26,432 nt of DNA from a virus. The stretch is taken from the IMG/VR virus record IMGVR_UViG_3300010155_004417, positions 1 to 26,432 of that record, one strand, 5' to 3'. Below, one piece after another: positions 17,081 through 24,875 of this stretch. A program made the position numbers and the translations under genes. The number at the start of each line of letters is the position of its first letter. The stretch's first letter is position 1. Under the pieces are notes generated by a model. It had not been told where the DNA came from. It saw nothing but the letters and a program-made list of their open reading frames with translations, and did not search any database.

Positions 17081-19144
17081 ATGGCAGATAGGAATACTCA
17101 AAGCCTCTTCAGGCGGCTAACACAGCTTTTTAGAAGCGGGCCTGTTATTAAGAGAAAGGTTAGAGACTTCGAGTCTTCATCTAAGCGATCATCTGCGTTT
17201 GAAATGTTTAGAAAGACGCAGAGCCACGTGTATAGCACAGCAATGAGCGCGTATGGAACATACGACAGGATGGCAAGATATTCTGACTTTAGTGAGATGG
17301 AATATACTCCAGAGATAAGCTCTGCTTTAGATATATACTCTGAGGAGACGGTCGCCGCTGACGAGCACGGAAAAGTACTTCACATACATTCTGAAAATCC
17401 AACCATTCAAAAGTTGTTAGACGAGCTTTTTTATGATACGTTAAATGTTGAGTTTAATCTCACTTCATGGGTTAGAAATCTTTGCAAATATGGTGATTTC
17501 TTTTTATTCAATGATGTTAGTCCAGATTATGGAATCATCAATGGATATCCTATGCCGGTAAATGAGGTAGAGCGTGAGGAAGGTTTTGATCCAAATGATC
17601 CCATGGCCGTAAGATTTAGGTGGGTAACACAGGGAAATCAGGTTCTCGAGAACTGGCAGGTGTGTCACATGAGAGTTCTTGGAAACGATGCATTTCTTCC
17701 ATATGGATCATCTGTTCTTGAGGCAGCTAGGAGAATCTGGAGACAACTAATCCTTGTAGAGGACGCGATGCTAGTCTATAGGGTGGTGAGATCTCCTGAG
17801 AGAAGAGTTTTTTATGTTGACGTTGGAAATGTACCGCCAGAAGAAATTCCAAATTATATGGAACAGGTCCAAGCAACACTAAAGAAGGCACAGGTTGTTG
17901 ATAGAAACACAGGAAGGGTTGATCTAAGATATAACCCACTAAGTGTTGATGAGGATTATTATCTTCCAGTTAGAGGTTCTGATTCCGGAACCAAGATAGA
18001 CACGCTTGCTGGCGGTCAAAATGCAACAGCAATAGAGGATGTTGAGTATATTCAAAAGAAACTTTTTGCAGCACTCAAGATACCAAAGGCATATCTTGGA
18101 TATGACGAAGGTCTTGGCGCAAAGGCAACTTTATCTCAAGAAGATATAAGATTCTCTAGAACAATTAACAGGATCCAGAGGACTGTTGTTGCAGAACTTA
18201 ATAAGCTTGCTATAATACATCTATTTTGTAATGGATTTGAAGGAGAAGATCTGCTAGATTTTGTTTTACAACTTTCAAACCCATCGACTATAGCACAACA
18301 ACAGAAGCTAGAGCTATATAGAACCAGATTTGAGATAGCTACATCTGCTGCAGGTGTCGAGGGACTAGTTAGTAGGGATTGGGTTAGAAAAACTCTGTTT
18401 AATATGACTGATAATGATATAGAGAACGTTAGGGAGCAGAGGATAGAGGACAAACTGGAGGATCTTGAGGTTGAGGCTGTAAAGCTACCAGGCATTGAAG
18501 GTGAAGAGGCAGGTGAAATGGGAGGCGAGGAGTATATGGAGGAAGAGCCTGCCGAAGATCTAGAAATGGCCTCAGATGACATGAATACAAAGAATCTACC
18601 ACTTTTAGATGGCAGTAGCGAGTTTAATTTAAAGGATCTTTCAATAATCGATCACGATGCGCCCATAAAGGCACAGAATAGTGTAGATAGATTGTCAGAA
18701 TTTCTAAAGAAAGGTGAAGAGGATATTAATGAAGAAGAGGATATTAGTGAAGATGATGAAGATGAAACGCCGGCAGAGAGAGCTAATGCAAATAGCAAAA
18801 GAAGGAATAAAAAGGGATATTCACACACTGATCACTTAAAGCTAGTCTCGTCTGATCCTAAGAACGTATCTGACTCTATTGCTCATCCATACGCTGAAAA
18901 ACTTAGAAGACAAAAGGAAAAAAGTGATAGAAAAAATGATATAAATCCCATAAAAGATATTTTTAAATCATCAAAACTAACAGAGTATGATGAATTTATA
19001 TCTAGTTTTATTGATGATAAGATGGAATTTCAAGCAAGAATGACATCCCAGATAAGATCTACGTTAAAATCACTCGAGAATAAAATAAGTAATGATAGAA
19101 GGGTAATATCAGAGACTGATAATCCTTCGGAGGATGAAGTATAG
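17081..19144 (+). CDS. gp20: Portal protein (gp20-like) with long C-terminal extension
   Basis: The portal forms the dodecameric ring at one capsid vertex, the entry point for DNA and the site where the prohead is initiated. The N-terminal pattern RMARYSDFSEMEYTPEIS then SALDIYSEETVAAD (about residues 64-94), and later the segment KIPKAYLGYDEGLGAKATLS, are typical of T4-like portals. At 687 residues it is longer than T4 gp20 (524). The extra length lies after about residue 460: an acidic stretch (Glu, Met and Gly rich), a second acidic run near 546-565, a basic patch (SKRRNKKG), and a final helix. It is placed directly after terminase with no sheath or tube gene between. Only a weak GAG precedes the ATG. 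Confidence 0.93.
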   Translation: MADRNTQSLFRRLTQLFRSGPVIKRKVRDFESSSKRSSAFEMFRKTQSHVYSTAMSAYGTYDRMARYSDFSEMEYTPEISSALDIYSEETVAADEHGKVLHIHSENPTIQKLLDELFYDTLNVEFNLTSWVRNLCKYGDFFLFNDVSPDYGIINGYPMPVNEVEREEGFDPNDPMAVRFRWVTQGNQVLENWQVCHMRVLGNDAFLPYGSSVLEAARRIWRQLILVEDAMLVYRVVRSPERRVFYVDVGNVPPEEIPNYMEQVQATLKKAQVVDRNTGRVDLRYNPLSVDEDYYLPVRGSDSGTKIDTLAGGQNATAIEDVEYIQKKLFAALKIPKAYLGYDEGLGAKATLSQEDIRFSRTINRIQRTVVAELNKLAIIHLFCNGFEGEDLLDFVLQLSNPSTIAQQQKLELYRTRFEIATSAAGVEGLVSRDWVRKTLFNMTDNDIENVREQRIEDKLEDLEVEAVKLPGIEGEEAGEMGGEEYMEEEPAEDLEMASDDMNTKNLPLLDGSSEFNLKDLSIIDHDAPIKAQNSVDRLSEFLKKGEEDINEEEDISEDDEDETPAERANANSKRRNKKGYSHTDHLKLVSSDPKNVSDSIAHPYAEKLRRQKEKSDRKNDINPIKDIFKSSKLTEYDEFISSFIDDKMEFQARMTSQIRSTLKSLENKISNDRRVISETDNPSEDEV

Positions 19145-19147
19145 TTC

Positions 19148-20002
19148 ATGTCAAAATCTCACAATAAAAAAAGAAATGTCGGGATTATTTATGAGCTCTT
19201 GCTCAGGAGTATATCTAGCTCGCTAATAAATAATGATAAGCCGTCTGCACAAAAAGTTCTTAACATAGTAGGAAAGAGATTTGATAAATCAACTGAGATC
19301 TATAAAGAGTTTAGACTATTTAATGCGCTGGCAAAATCAACAGTTAGTAATTCAGCTGTAACAGCAGCAATTTTAACAGAGGCTAAACAAGCAGCAAGAA
19401 GATGTGATTTTTCTAAGCTAAATAAGGAAAAATCTTATTTGATTAGAGATATAAATTACAATATCAATGATTCTAATTTTTATCACAGGCGAATACCTGA
19501 ATATAAAATCTATGCCACGATTCAGACACTCTTAAACGGGTGGAGAGAAGGAGACAGAGCTGATCTCACAAGAATAGTCCAGTATGAGTCAAAGGTTGCA
19601 GAGCACCTACTAAATGAAAAAGAAAATCCTCTTTTGGAGGAGGATATCAATACTGATGTAAATTCTCTTGTTGTGAATATAATGGCAGAAAAAATCAATA
19701 AGAGATATCAGGGTCATCTTAATGACGAACAGGTCAAGGTTATAAGAGATTATGTCTTTTCGCTTTCTGAGGGAAAGGATGATAGAATATTGAAGAGATT
19801 GAAAGAGATAAAAGATAGGACGATAATGGATTTAAAATTATTTAGAGACATGACAGATAATAAAATTCTCTTAAAGAAAATAGACGAAGTTAAAGAAAAA
19901 ATAACTACTGAGTCTTTTGAGAAAGTTGATGATAATTCAATTTCAAGATTTTTAGTGCTAATTAAATTACGTCAGGAGTTAAAGGAGGCAATAGATGGGT
20001 GA
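19148..20002 (+). CDS. Unknown helical protein between portal and protease
   Basis: The 284-residue protein lies three bases after the portal gene and overlaps the protease gene by eight bases. The nearest Shine-Dalgarno-like sequence, GGAGG (19129-19133), is inside the portal gene and 14 bases away. It is Lys, Asp and Glu rich and appears almost entirely helical, with long heptad-like stretches after residue 160. The N-terminus is basic (MSKSHNKKRNVGIIYELLL). In T4 this interval holds the small prohead core proteins gp67 and gp68, so a core or portal-associated role is plausible by position. The protein is longer than either, and I see no sequence likeness. Function not assigned. Confidence 0.65.
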   Translation: MSKSHNKKRNVGIIYELLLRSISSSLINNDKPSAQKVLNIVGKRFDKSTEIYKEFRLFNALAKSTVSNSAVTAAILTEAKQAARRCDFSKLNKEKSYLIRDINYNINDSNFYHRRIPEYKIYATIQTLLNGWREGDRADLTRIVQYESKVAEHLLNEKENPLLEEDINTDVNSLVVNIMAEKINKRYQGHLNDEQVKVIRDYVFSLSEGKDDRILKRLKEIKDRTIMDLKLFRDMTDNKILLKKIDEVKEKITTESFEKVDDNSISRFLVLIKLRQELKEAIDG

Positions 20003-20600
20003 AAATTTACAACTTTTAACTGAGTGGACCCCTTTATCATATACGAAAGATATGATAGCTGAGTCAAAAAATTTAAATAGCGGAAAGATAATGTTGAATG
20101 GTGTCCTACAGAGGTGCAACACTCTTAATCAGAATGGCAGAATTTATCCGCACTCAGTTCTTCAAAGAGAGGTGACAAATTATCAAAAATTTATATCTGA
20201 AAATCGCGCTCTTGGAGAATGTGACCACCCAGACTCGTCTGTTGTTGAGTTAAAAAATGTTTCTCACATCGTGAGACAGGCAAAAATGGATGGTGACAAT
20301 GTAATGGGTGTCATTGAGATATTAGATACACCCAGCGGAAATATATTAAAAAGCCTAATAGAGGCAGGCGTGACACTAGGAATATCATCTAGAGGGGTTG
20401 GATCGACTAAACAAGAAGGCGACACACAGATTGTTCAAGATGATTTTCAATTAATTTGCTTTGACATGGTTAGTGAACCATCTACGCCAGGTGCGTTTAT
20501 GCTTAGAGAGGGAAATATGATCTCTAAGTCTGATCTTGACAAGCATTTTACTTCAACAGATAGAATTGATAGGATTTTTAATGACATCCTATCCTGGTAG
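19995..20600 (+). CDS. gp21: Prohead core protease (gp21-like)
   Basis: This 201-residue serine protease sits in the prohead core and, after assembly, cleaves scaffold, capsid N-terminus and internal proteins, making room for DNA. The fold is that of herpesvirus-like assemblin/T4 gp21 proteases: the motif NQNGRIYPHSVLQREV (45-60), catalytic H78 in GECDHPDS, and the serine at 131 or 132 in GISSRGVG, followed by FDMVSEPSTPGA. The length is close to T4 gp21 (212). A strong ribosome-binding site, AAAGGAGG (19981-19988), fixes the start six bases later, inside the previous gene. T4 gp21 cuts after L/I-x-E; such sites appear in neighbouring proteins. Confidence 0.93.
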   Translation: MGENLQLLTEWTPLSYTKDMIAESKNLNSGKIMLNGVLQRCNTLNQNGRIYPHSVLQREVTNYQKFISENRALGECDHPDSSVVELKNVSHIVRQAKMDGDNVMGVIEILDTPSGNILKSLIEAGVTLGISSRGVGSTKQEGDTQIVQDDFQLICFDMVSEPSTPGAFMLREGNMISKSDLDKHFTSTDRIDRIFNDILSW

Positions 20601-20605
20601 AGATA

Positions 20606-21109
20606 ATGGCAAAGCTAACAAGATCTGCGATTAAGTCAATTGTAAAAGAATGTCTCATTGAAATTTTGCAGGAGGGTCTGATGACAGACTCCTCCGCTTC
20701 CTTTATCAATGAGTCAAAAAAGAGCCATATTAGATCTAATAGCGCGCCCAAAGAAAGAAAAACCAGAGAGCCTGTTAGAAGAATGGGTCTTGATAAGATT
20801 GAATTTTCTAGTCAAAATATGTCACCCAATCAAAATCTTGATAGAAATATTAGAGAGGCTGCGAATAGCATGACTTCTGATCCCGTTTTATCATCTATAT
20901 TAGAAGATACAGGAAAGACAACACTCCAAGAGCAAATGGTAGCTGAGCAAAAAACGGGGCCTGGCGGAAATGCAATTCCTACATCGATGGCAGGTGATAG
21001 GATGGCAAGGGTGGCTGCAATGTCAAACCCAGAAGATCTTTTTGGAGAGTCAGCTAGCAAGTGGGCTGATCTAGCATTTTCAGCTCCTGTAAATCGACCG
21101 CAAAATTAG
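20606..21109 (+). CDS. Putative internal head protein with capsid-targeting-like N-terminus
   Basis: The 167-residue protein begins five bases after the protease gene. The first 23 residues form an amphipathic helix (LTRSAIKSIVKECLIEIL) that ends in two protease-type sites, L17-I-E19 and L21-Q-E23 before G24. The rest is Ser, Asn and Pro rich, basic in the first half, and probably disordered. T4 internal proteins and Alt carry a short N-terminal capsid-targeting sequence removed at such a site by gp21; by analogy this may be an internal protein packaged in the prohead. The family is not recognised, and a role as core component is an alternative. The ribosome-binding site is weak (GAGAT). Confidence 0.6.
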   Translation: MAKLTRSAIKSIVKECLIEILQEGLMTDSSASFINESKKSHIRSNSAPKERKTREPVRRMGLDKIEFSSQNMSPNQNLDRNIREAANSMTSDPVLSSILEDTGKTTLQEQMVAEQKTGPGGNAIPTSMAGDRMARVAAMSNPEDLFGESASKWADLAFSAPVNRPQN

Positions 21110-21162
21110 ACTAAATTCATTCTCTATTTTATTACATGTCGATATATGTATAGATGTTCATT

Positions 21163-21169
21163 CGGAGGT
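21163..21169 (+). promoter_or_regulatory. Ribosome-binding site fixing the start at 21175
   Basis: CGGAGGT stands five bases before the ATG at 21175. An in-frame ATG at 21154 lies upstream of this site and has no such sequence before it, so the longer form is unlikely to be the one made. Confidence 0.7.
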
Positions 21170-21174
21170 TTAGA

Positions 21175-21429
21175 ATGTCTAGAAGACTTACTTTTAAAGA
21201 TCTTAAAAAGATCGTCTTAGAAGAAAAGAAAAAGATGCAAAAGGCAGGAATCATTCCTGTTGAAGACGTAAAGACTGTGGAAAAGGCATGGGCTGGCGGC
21301 GATAATCTAGTTAATAAGATTGACTTTGTAAAGAAGCTTGGTATCACAGAGACAAAATTGAAACAGAAGGCACAAAAGATATCAAAGATTAGATCTGCAT
21401 TAAAGAAAAACATAGTAAAGTCACTATAA
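21175..21429 (+). CDS. Small Lys-rich protein, putative prohead core component
   Basis: The protein has 84 residues from the ATG with a proper ribosome-binding site; an upstream in-frame ATG at 21154 would add seven residues but has none. It is strongly basic, with lysine making up about a quarter of the residues, and mostly helical. The N-terminal SRRLTFKDLKKIVLEEKKKM resembles the helices at the start of the 20606 and 11341 gene products and contains L15-E-E17, a possible prohead-protease site. Small charged proteins encoded near gp21 in T4 (gp67, gp68) act in the prohead core; a similar job is plausible here. It could instead be a DNA-binding internal protein. No family recognised. Confidence 0.6.
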   Translation: MSRRLTFKDLKKIVLEEKKKMQKAGIIPVEDVKTVEKAWAGGDNLVNKIDFVKKLGITETKLKQKAQKISKIRSALKKNIVKSL

Positions 21430-21436
21430 CTAAATC

Positions 21437-22045
21437 ATGTCTGAATTAGAACAACTGCCAGAGGGATACCATTCAAGACGACAAACAATGGTCGAGCCTG
21501 ACCCGCCTAGAGAAGGATATGCTTCAGCAAATGCGCTTGTCGGGTACAGAAGTGATGTAATCTTAAAGGGATCATTTCCGAATTCTCCCATAATGTGGAC
21601 AGATAATTCAGACGATATATTAACAGATAAAGGTCAGACCCAAACATACAGGGATATAATCGAAGACGGAATAATATCTGGATATGAATTTCCCACCGGA
21701 GTCCAGTTCAATTATGAGGGTTCGCCTGACGTATCAAGCGTAGCCCCGTCTGGAGACAAGGGCGGAGCAGGAAATCCAATGACAGCTGAAACTTTAGAAG
21801 GAAACGCTTGGCCGGTACCAAATCCCGTATCATCTCCCCACGCAGATCCCTATCTTCAGCAGTCATACGAAGGTCCAGAATATATTCAGAGAAATATTAA
21901 TTTTGGCTGCGGACCCACGTCACCCCAAAATCCATCTGTAACATCATCAGAAATTGGATCACAAGATTTTACAAGTTTAGATATGGGCTCTCGAGGTGGT
22001 GAGACCAGGGTGGGCGCTGATAGTAATGGTAAGATAACTGTCTAG
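21437..22045 (+). CDS. Unknown Gly/Pro/Ser-rich protein, paralogue of the next gene
   Basis: The 202-residue protein starts seven bases after the previous stop and has no clear ribosome-binding site. It is low in hydrophobic residues, rich in Gly, Pro, Ser and Asp, and probably largely disordered. In order it shares with the next gene product: QTMV-x-P near the N-terminus (16-21), F-x2-SP with a following TD and DD (47-60), FP then GSPDV (85-99), and near the end the P-x-TS-[ST]-EI-x2-Q pattern (166-176). It lies in the head-assembly cluster between protease and scaffold. A head-associated structural role is inferred from location only. Confidence 0.6.
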   Translation: MSELEQLPEGYHSRRQTMVEPDPPREGYASANALVGYRSDVILKGSFPNSPIMWTDNSDDILTDKGQTQTYRDIIEDGIISGYEFPTGVQFNYEGSPDVSSVAPSGDKGGAGNPMTAETLEGNAWPVPNPVSSPHADPYLQQSYEGPEYIQRNINFGCGPTSPQNPSVTSSEIGSQDFTSLDMGSRGGETRVGADSNGKITV

Positions 22046-22118
22046 AAGTTCTCACTTAAATGTGATAGTTTTTTAAGTTCGTCATATTTATATTGTTAAC
22101 ACACAAGGAGAGTTAAAA
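22046..22118 (+). other. Longest intergenic gap, with short inverted repeats and a T-run
   Basis: This 73-base gap contains an inverted repeat ACTTAAA (22054-22060) and TTTAAGT (22072-22078), an overlapping 4-bp TCAC/GTGA stem, and a run of six T at 22069-22074. It also holds an AT-rich stretch around 22085-22096 and a strong AAGGAGAG ribosome-binding site just before the next gene. A weak terminator followed by a promoter for the downstream paralogue is possible, but neither element is clear enough to call. Confidence 0.3.
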
Positions 22119-22613
22119 ATGGCATCACAACCACAGACAATGGTTCAACCCGCAGCACCCGTAGACAGGCCTTACGGGTCAAGAAATGAAAGTAATCTAA
22201 AGTCTATATTTGCAGATTCTCCTCTTTACACAGATTACAATGATGATGAATTGATAAAGACGCTGTATCAGGAAGACGTTTTAGACGGCACAGTTACTGA
22301 TGGTCTTGGATTTCCTAATTTTGATACATCATATACAACAAATGGATCTCCGAATCTTGAGGATGTAGAGACAGGCGGCGGAGGAAAGCCAGCAACCCCA
22401 TATGTCCCAAATCCTGATTCACCCGGTCCTGGTAGCACATCTGCTGCAGATCAGGCTGAATTTGGAGGAACAATTCCAGATAGCGCACCGGAATATGGAT
22501 CTGGACTCGGAGGTCTCGTATCTCCAAACACGACAAGTACCGAAATTGAAAAGCAGACTCTAGGATCATATATCTCTGGAAAGTCTTATGCTGGATCAAA
22601 TGGTGCGACGTAA
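22119..22613 (+). CDS. Unknown Gly/Pro/Ser-rich protein, paralogue of the previous gene
   Basis: The 164-residue protein follows a strong ribosome-binding site (AAGGAGAG) and the longest intergenic gap in the window, so it may be expressed more strongly or separately from its paralogue. Shared elements: QTMVQP (6-11), F-x-DSP with TD and DD (31-43), GFP then GSPNL (64-80), and SPNTTSTEIEKQ (135-146). The centre is a Gly and Pro-rich linker (GGGGKPATPYVPNP). It has no cysteine, membrane segment or known domain. The protein is about 40 residues shorter than its paralogue, the difference lying in the linkers. Location among head-assembly genes suggests a virion protein; the role is unknown. Confidence 0.6.
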   Translation: MASQPQTMVQPAAPVDRPYGSRNESNLKSIFADSPLYTDYNDDELIKTLYQEDVLDGTVTDGLGFPNFDTSYTTNGSPNLEDVETGGGGKPATPYVPNPDSPGPGSTSAADQAEFGGTIPDSAPEYGSGLGGLVSPNTTSTEIEKQTLGSYISGKSYAGSNGAT

Positions 22614-22620
22614 TTGAGAT

Positions 22621-23340
22621 ATGACAAAGAGGCTTTACTATAATCCTGCATCAGCTACTGGTGATCCAAGAACTGGGCATGGTTACGGTAAGGCACAGAA
22701 GATACCAAGCATGGGAACCGGCGTAGGTTCTGAGAGAATGGTAAGCTCATCAGAAACTGGTATATACGCTGAACCTTTTATCGATGATGAGGATGAAGAG
22801 GATATTTTTGATGACAAAGAGGAAACTGATAGATTTGTTCAAATGATAAATAAAAATGTCGTAAGCCCAGATCCAGCATTTTGGCCACGCGCTGACAGAG
22901 GATCTCTAGGGCAGACTAGCGTCGGATGGGCACTTGGTTTTGGAGGAACTGGAATCGGAGAGGCAGCGTATAGAAGGGCTACAGGCCAAAGCCTACCTGT
23001 CCCAAAGGGACAGAAGCTTCCAATGGCATCAAAGGGCATAGCACCATTTCCAAATTCTATTCTTTACCCATCAGGATTTGACGGGCCTCCGTTTGGTACG
23101 GGAAATGCAGGCCAGGCATTTAGAACTACAGGTCCAGCAAGAAAGACAGGAACGCAGTATGGAGCTTCTCGTGCGCCGCTCGAAACGTTAGACGATGAAG
23201 AGATCCCAATAATGTCTTTTAAGGATATTTTAGATATTGATCCTGATGAGAGATCTATATTAAGGCAGAGAATAAGGATAATGAAGCTATTAAATAGGAT
23301 AGATGAGATTGATTCTGATGTAAATTTAGATTCAGCATAA
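22621..23340 (+). CDS. Unknown protein in head-assembly cluster
   Basis: The 239-residue protein begins seven bases after the preceding stop, with only a weak GAG nearby. The N-terminal 50 residues are Gly, Ser and Tyr rich. A very acidic stretch (DDEDEEDIFDDKEETD) follows at about residues 55-71, then a Gly and Pro-rich middle (about 95-185) with few hydrophobic residues, and a short charged helix at the C-terminus (ERSILRQRIRIMKLLNRIDE). It resembles a flexible, scaffold- or capsid-associated protein more than an enzyme. The composition is similar to the two paralogues before it, but I see no clear shared motif. It lies directly upstream of the scaffold gene. Confidence 0.6.
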   Translation: MTKRLYYNPASATGDPRTGHGYGKAQKIPSMGTGVGSERMVSSSETGIYAEPFIDDEDEEDIFDDKEETDRFVQMINKNVVSPDPAFWPRADRGSLGQTSVGWALGFGGTGIGEAAYRRATGQSLPVPKGQKLPMASKGIAPFPNSILYPSGFDGPPFGTGNAGQAFRTTGPARKTGTQYGASRAPLETLDDEEIPIMSFKDILDIDPDERSILRQRIRIMKLLNRIDEIDSDVNLDSA

Positions 23341-23353
23341 TAATTAAATGTTA

Positions 23354-23360
23354 AGAGGGA
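23354..23360 (+). promoter_or_regulatory. Ribosome-binding site fixing the start at 23366
   Basis: AGAGGGA stands five bases before the ATG at 23366. A longer in-frame start at 23348 lies before this site and lacks one of its own, so I use 23366. Confidence 0.65.
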
Positions 23361-23365
23361 CTATA

Positions 23366-24841
23366 ATGTCACAAACACTTTACGACGAAGCGATAGCAGA
23401 GGCAAAGCTTTTAAAAGAGACAGCTGAACAAAATGCTAAAAATGCTATAATAGAGGCAGTCACACCCAGAATTAGAAACTTTATAGAAGATCAGCTGATA
23501 GGTCATGAATCTTCCAGTCAGTTATCTCAATCAGATATTTTATCTGACGTAGCTTCAGATATAGTCTCTATGAATAGCAGTGGTGACGATGTAGTGCTTG
23601 ATGAAAGCGCTCTTACCTCTTTACTAGAAGTGTTTGGAGGAGAGGATTTAGCTAGCGTTTCTTCTGAGAACGTTGTTAGCGACGCCCTTAGAGAGTCATT
23701 TGGTTCACTAGATGTTACTGATAGGCGAAAATTATTACAAGTGGCCAATAAACTTAATCAAAACCTAGATCTTTTTGAAGGTCACGTAATAGATAATGAT
23801 GTATGTGTTCAACAGGAGAGCTCTAGAATGGCTAGATCCAAAAACGTTCTATATGAAGTTGACCTCGATGAGTTAGCAGATATGGCAGCTGAGATGATGT
23901 CAGAGAAAGATGCTGACGATGAAGAGGAAGAAGATGATGAGAAGCTCGATGAGATCATGAATCTTTTGGGGTTAAGTCATCTTAATGAAGATACGATAGA
24001 GATTGATTTAGGAGACGCAGAGCTTCCTGAAGATGTTCAACTCGCCGCTCGTCTAGTTTTAGATGACGAAGATGAAGAGGGCGAAGATGTTGAGGTTGAC
24101 GTCGAAGAAGAGGAAGAGTTTGACGTACCACTTCCAGGAGAAGAGGAAGAAGAGGTCGAGGTTGAAGAAGAGGACCTCGATGAGATTTTTGAGATAGATG
24201 AGAGTGTTCTAAGATCCGAGATCAGACGATTACGTCAAGGAATCTCTGAGGCTAAGGATATGGCTCAGTTAAAAGGTATTAAAAATGACATGGCAGCCAG
24301 CTGGGGTGGAAAAGGTAACTCCAAGGCCGGCGTGAAAGGCTCGTACGGCGGAGCCGGAAAAGGAAAGGCCGGTGTCATTGGTGCGTTTGGTGGAGGAAAG
24401 GCTAGCGGTGATCCGTTAAAGGTAACACTTAACAAGCTTTCCGAGACGATAAAGAAAGAGAGGCGCAAGAATCGATCTCTCAATAAGAGGCTCAGTGAAT
24501 ACAGAAGTGCAGTTGAAACACTTCGTGAGCAGTTGACAGATCTTAATCTGTTCAACGCAAAGCTTCTCTATGTAAACAAGCTATTGCAGAACAAGGACGT
24601 ATCATCCTCGCAGAGGAGAACCGTCGTTGAGTCAATTGACAATGCTAAGAGCTTGAGAGAGGTAAAGTTAGTCTATAGAACTCTAACGGAGTCCTTTACG
24701 AAGGGTAATAGCGGAGTTCTAAGAGAATCAGCAACGCGTCGAACATTAGGTTCGTCTTCACGTGTGGCAGGCAGATCTTCATCTGACTCTGCTTCCGCTG
24801 AGGTGAATCGTTGGGCGGTGCTTGCAGGAATCAAAGAATGA
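23366..24841 (+). CDS. gp22: Prohead scaffold core protein (gp22-like)
   Basis: The 491-residue protein would form the inner core on which the capsid shell assembles, and is later cut up by the protease. Evidence: location directly before the capsid gene, extreme charge, helical content, and a C-terminal part (LFNAKLLYVNKLLQ, then SIDNAKSLREVKLVYRTLTE) of the form I know from T4-like marine phage scaffolds. The N-terminus has I10-A-E12 before A13, a classic cleavage site. Acidic tracts occupy about residues 183-193 and 233-274. A Gly and Lys-rich insert with an internal imperfect duplication (GKG-x-KAGV-x-G) occupies about 313-346. It is much longer than T4 gp22 (about 270 residues). Arg codons shift from AGA toward CGN in its second half. 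Confidence 0.85.
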   Translation: MSQTLYDEAIAEAKLLKETAEQNAKNAIIEAVTPRIRNFIEDQLIGHESSSQLSQSDILSDVASDIVSMNSSGDDVVLDESALTSLLEVFGGEDLASVSSENVVSDALRESFGSLDVTDRRKLLQVANKLNQNLDLFEGHVIDNDVCVQQESSRMARSKNVLYEVDLDELADMAAEMMSEKDADDEEEEDDEKLDEIMNLLGLSHLNEDTIEIDLGDAELPEDVQLAARLVLDDEDEEGEDVEVDVEEEEEFDVPLPGEEEEEVEVEEEDLDEIFEIDESVLRSEIRRLRQGISEAKDMAQLKGIKNDMAASWGGKGNSKAGVKGSYGGAGKGKAGVIGAFGGGKASGDPLKVTLNKLSETIKKERRKNRSLNKRLSEYRSAVETLREQLTDLNLFNAKLLYVNKLLQNKDVSSSQRRTVVESIDNAKSLREVKLVYRTLTESFTKGNSGVLRESATRRTLGSSSRVAGRSSSDSASAEVNRWAVLAGIKE

Positions 24842-24863
24842 TAACAACTGCACAACTAATATT

Positions 24864-24870
24864 AAAGGAG
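24864..24870 (+). promoter_or_regulatory. Strong ribosome-binding site of the capsid gene
   Basis: AAAGGAG lies five bases before the ATG at 24876, a near-ideal site and spacing, fitting a very highly expressed gene. Confidence 0.8.
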
Positions 24871-24875
24871 ATATA

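Noticed and set aside
21154-21174. Upstream ATG giving a longer form of the small Lys-rich protein
   Set aside because: The ribosome-binding site CGGAGGT lies between this ATG and the one at 21175, so the shorter form is preferred.
22051-22074. TCAC/GTGA stem followed by T-run as an intrinsic terminator
   Set aside because: The stem is only four base pairs with an AT loop, too weak to call; kept only as a note on the intergenic gap.
22085-22096. T4 late-promoter-like octamer (TATAAATA) read on the minus strand
   Set aside because: No minus-strand gene lies in the right place, and the sequence is simply AT rich.
23940-24190. Acidic Glu/Asp codon runs that look like a DNA microsatellite
   Set aside because: The GAA/GAG/GAT mix is irregular and in frame with a scaffold protein where acidic tracts are expected, so it is coding bias rather than a repeat element.
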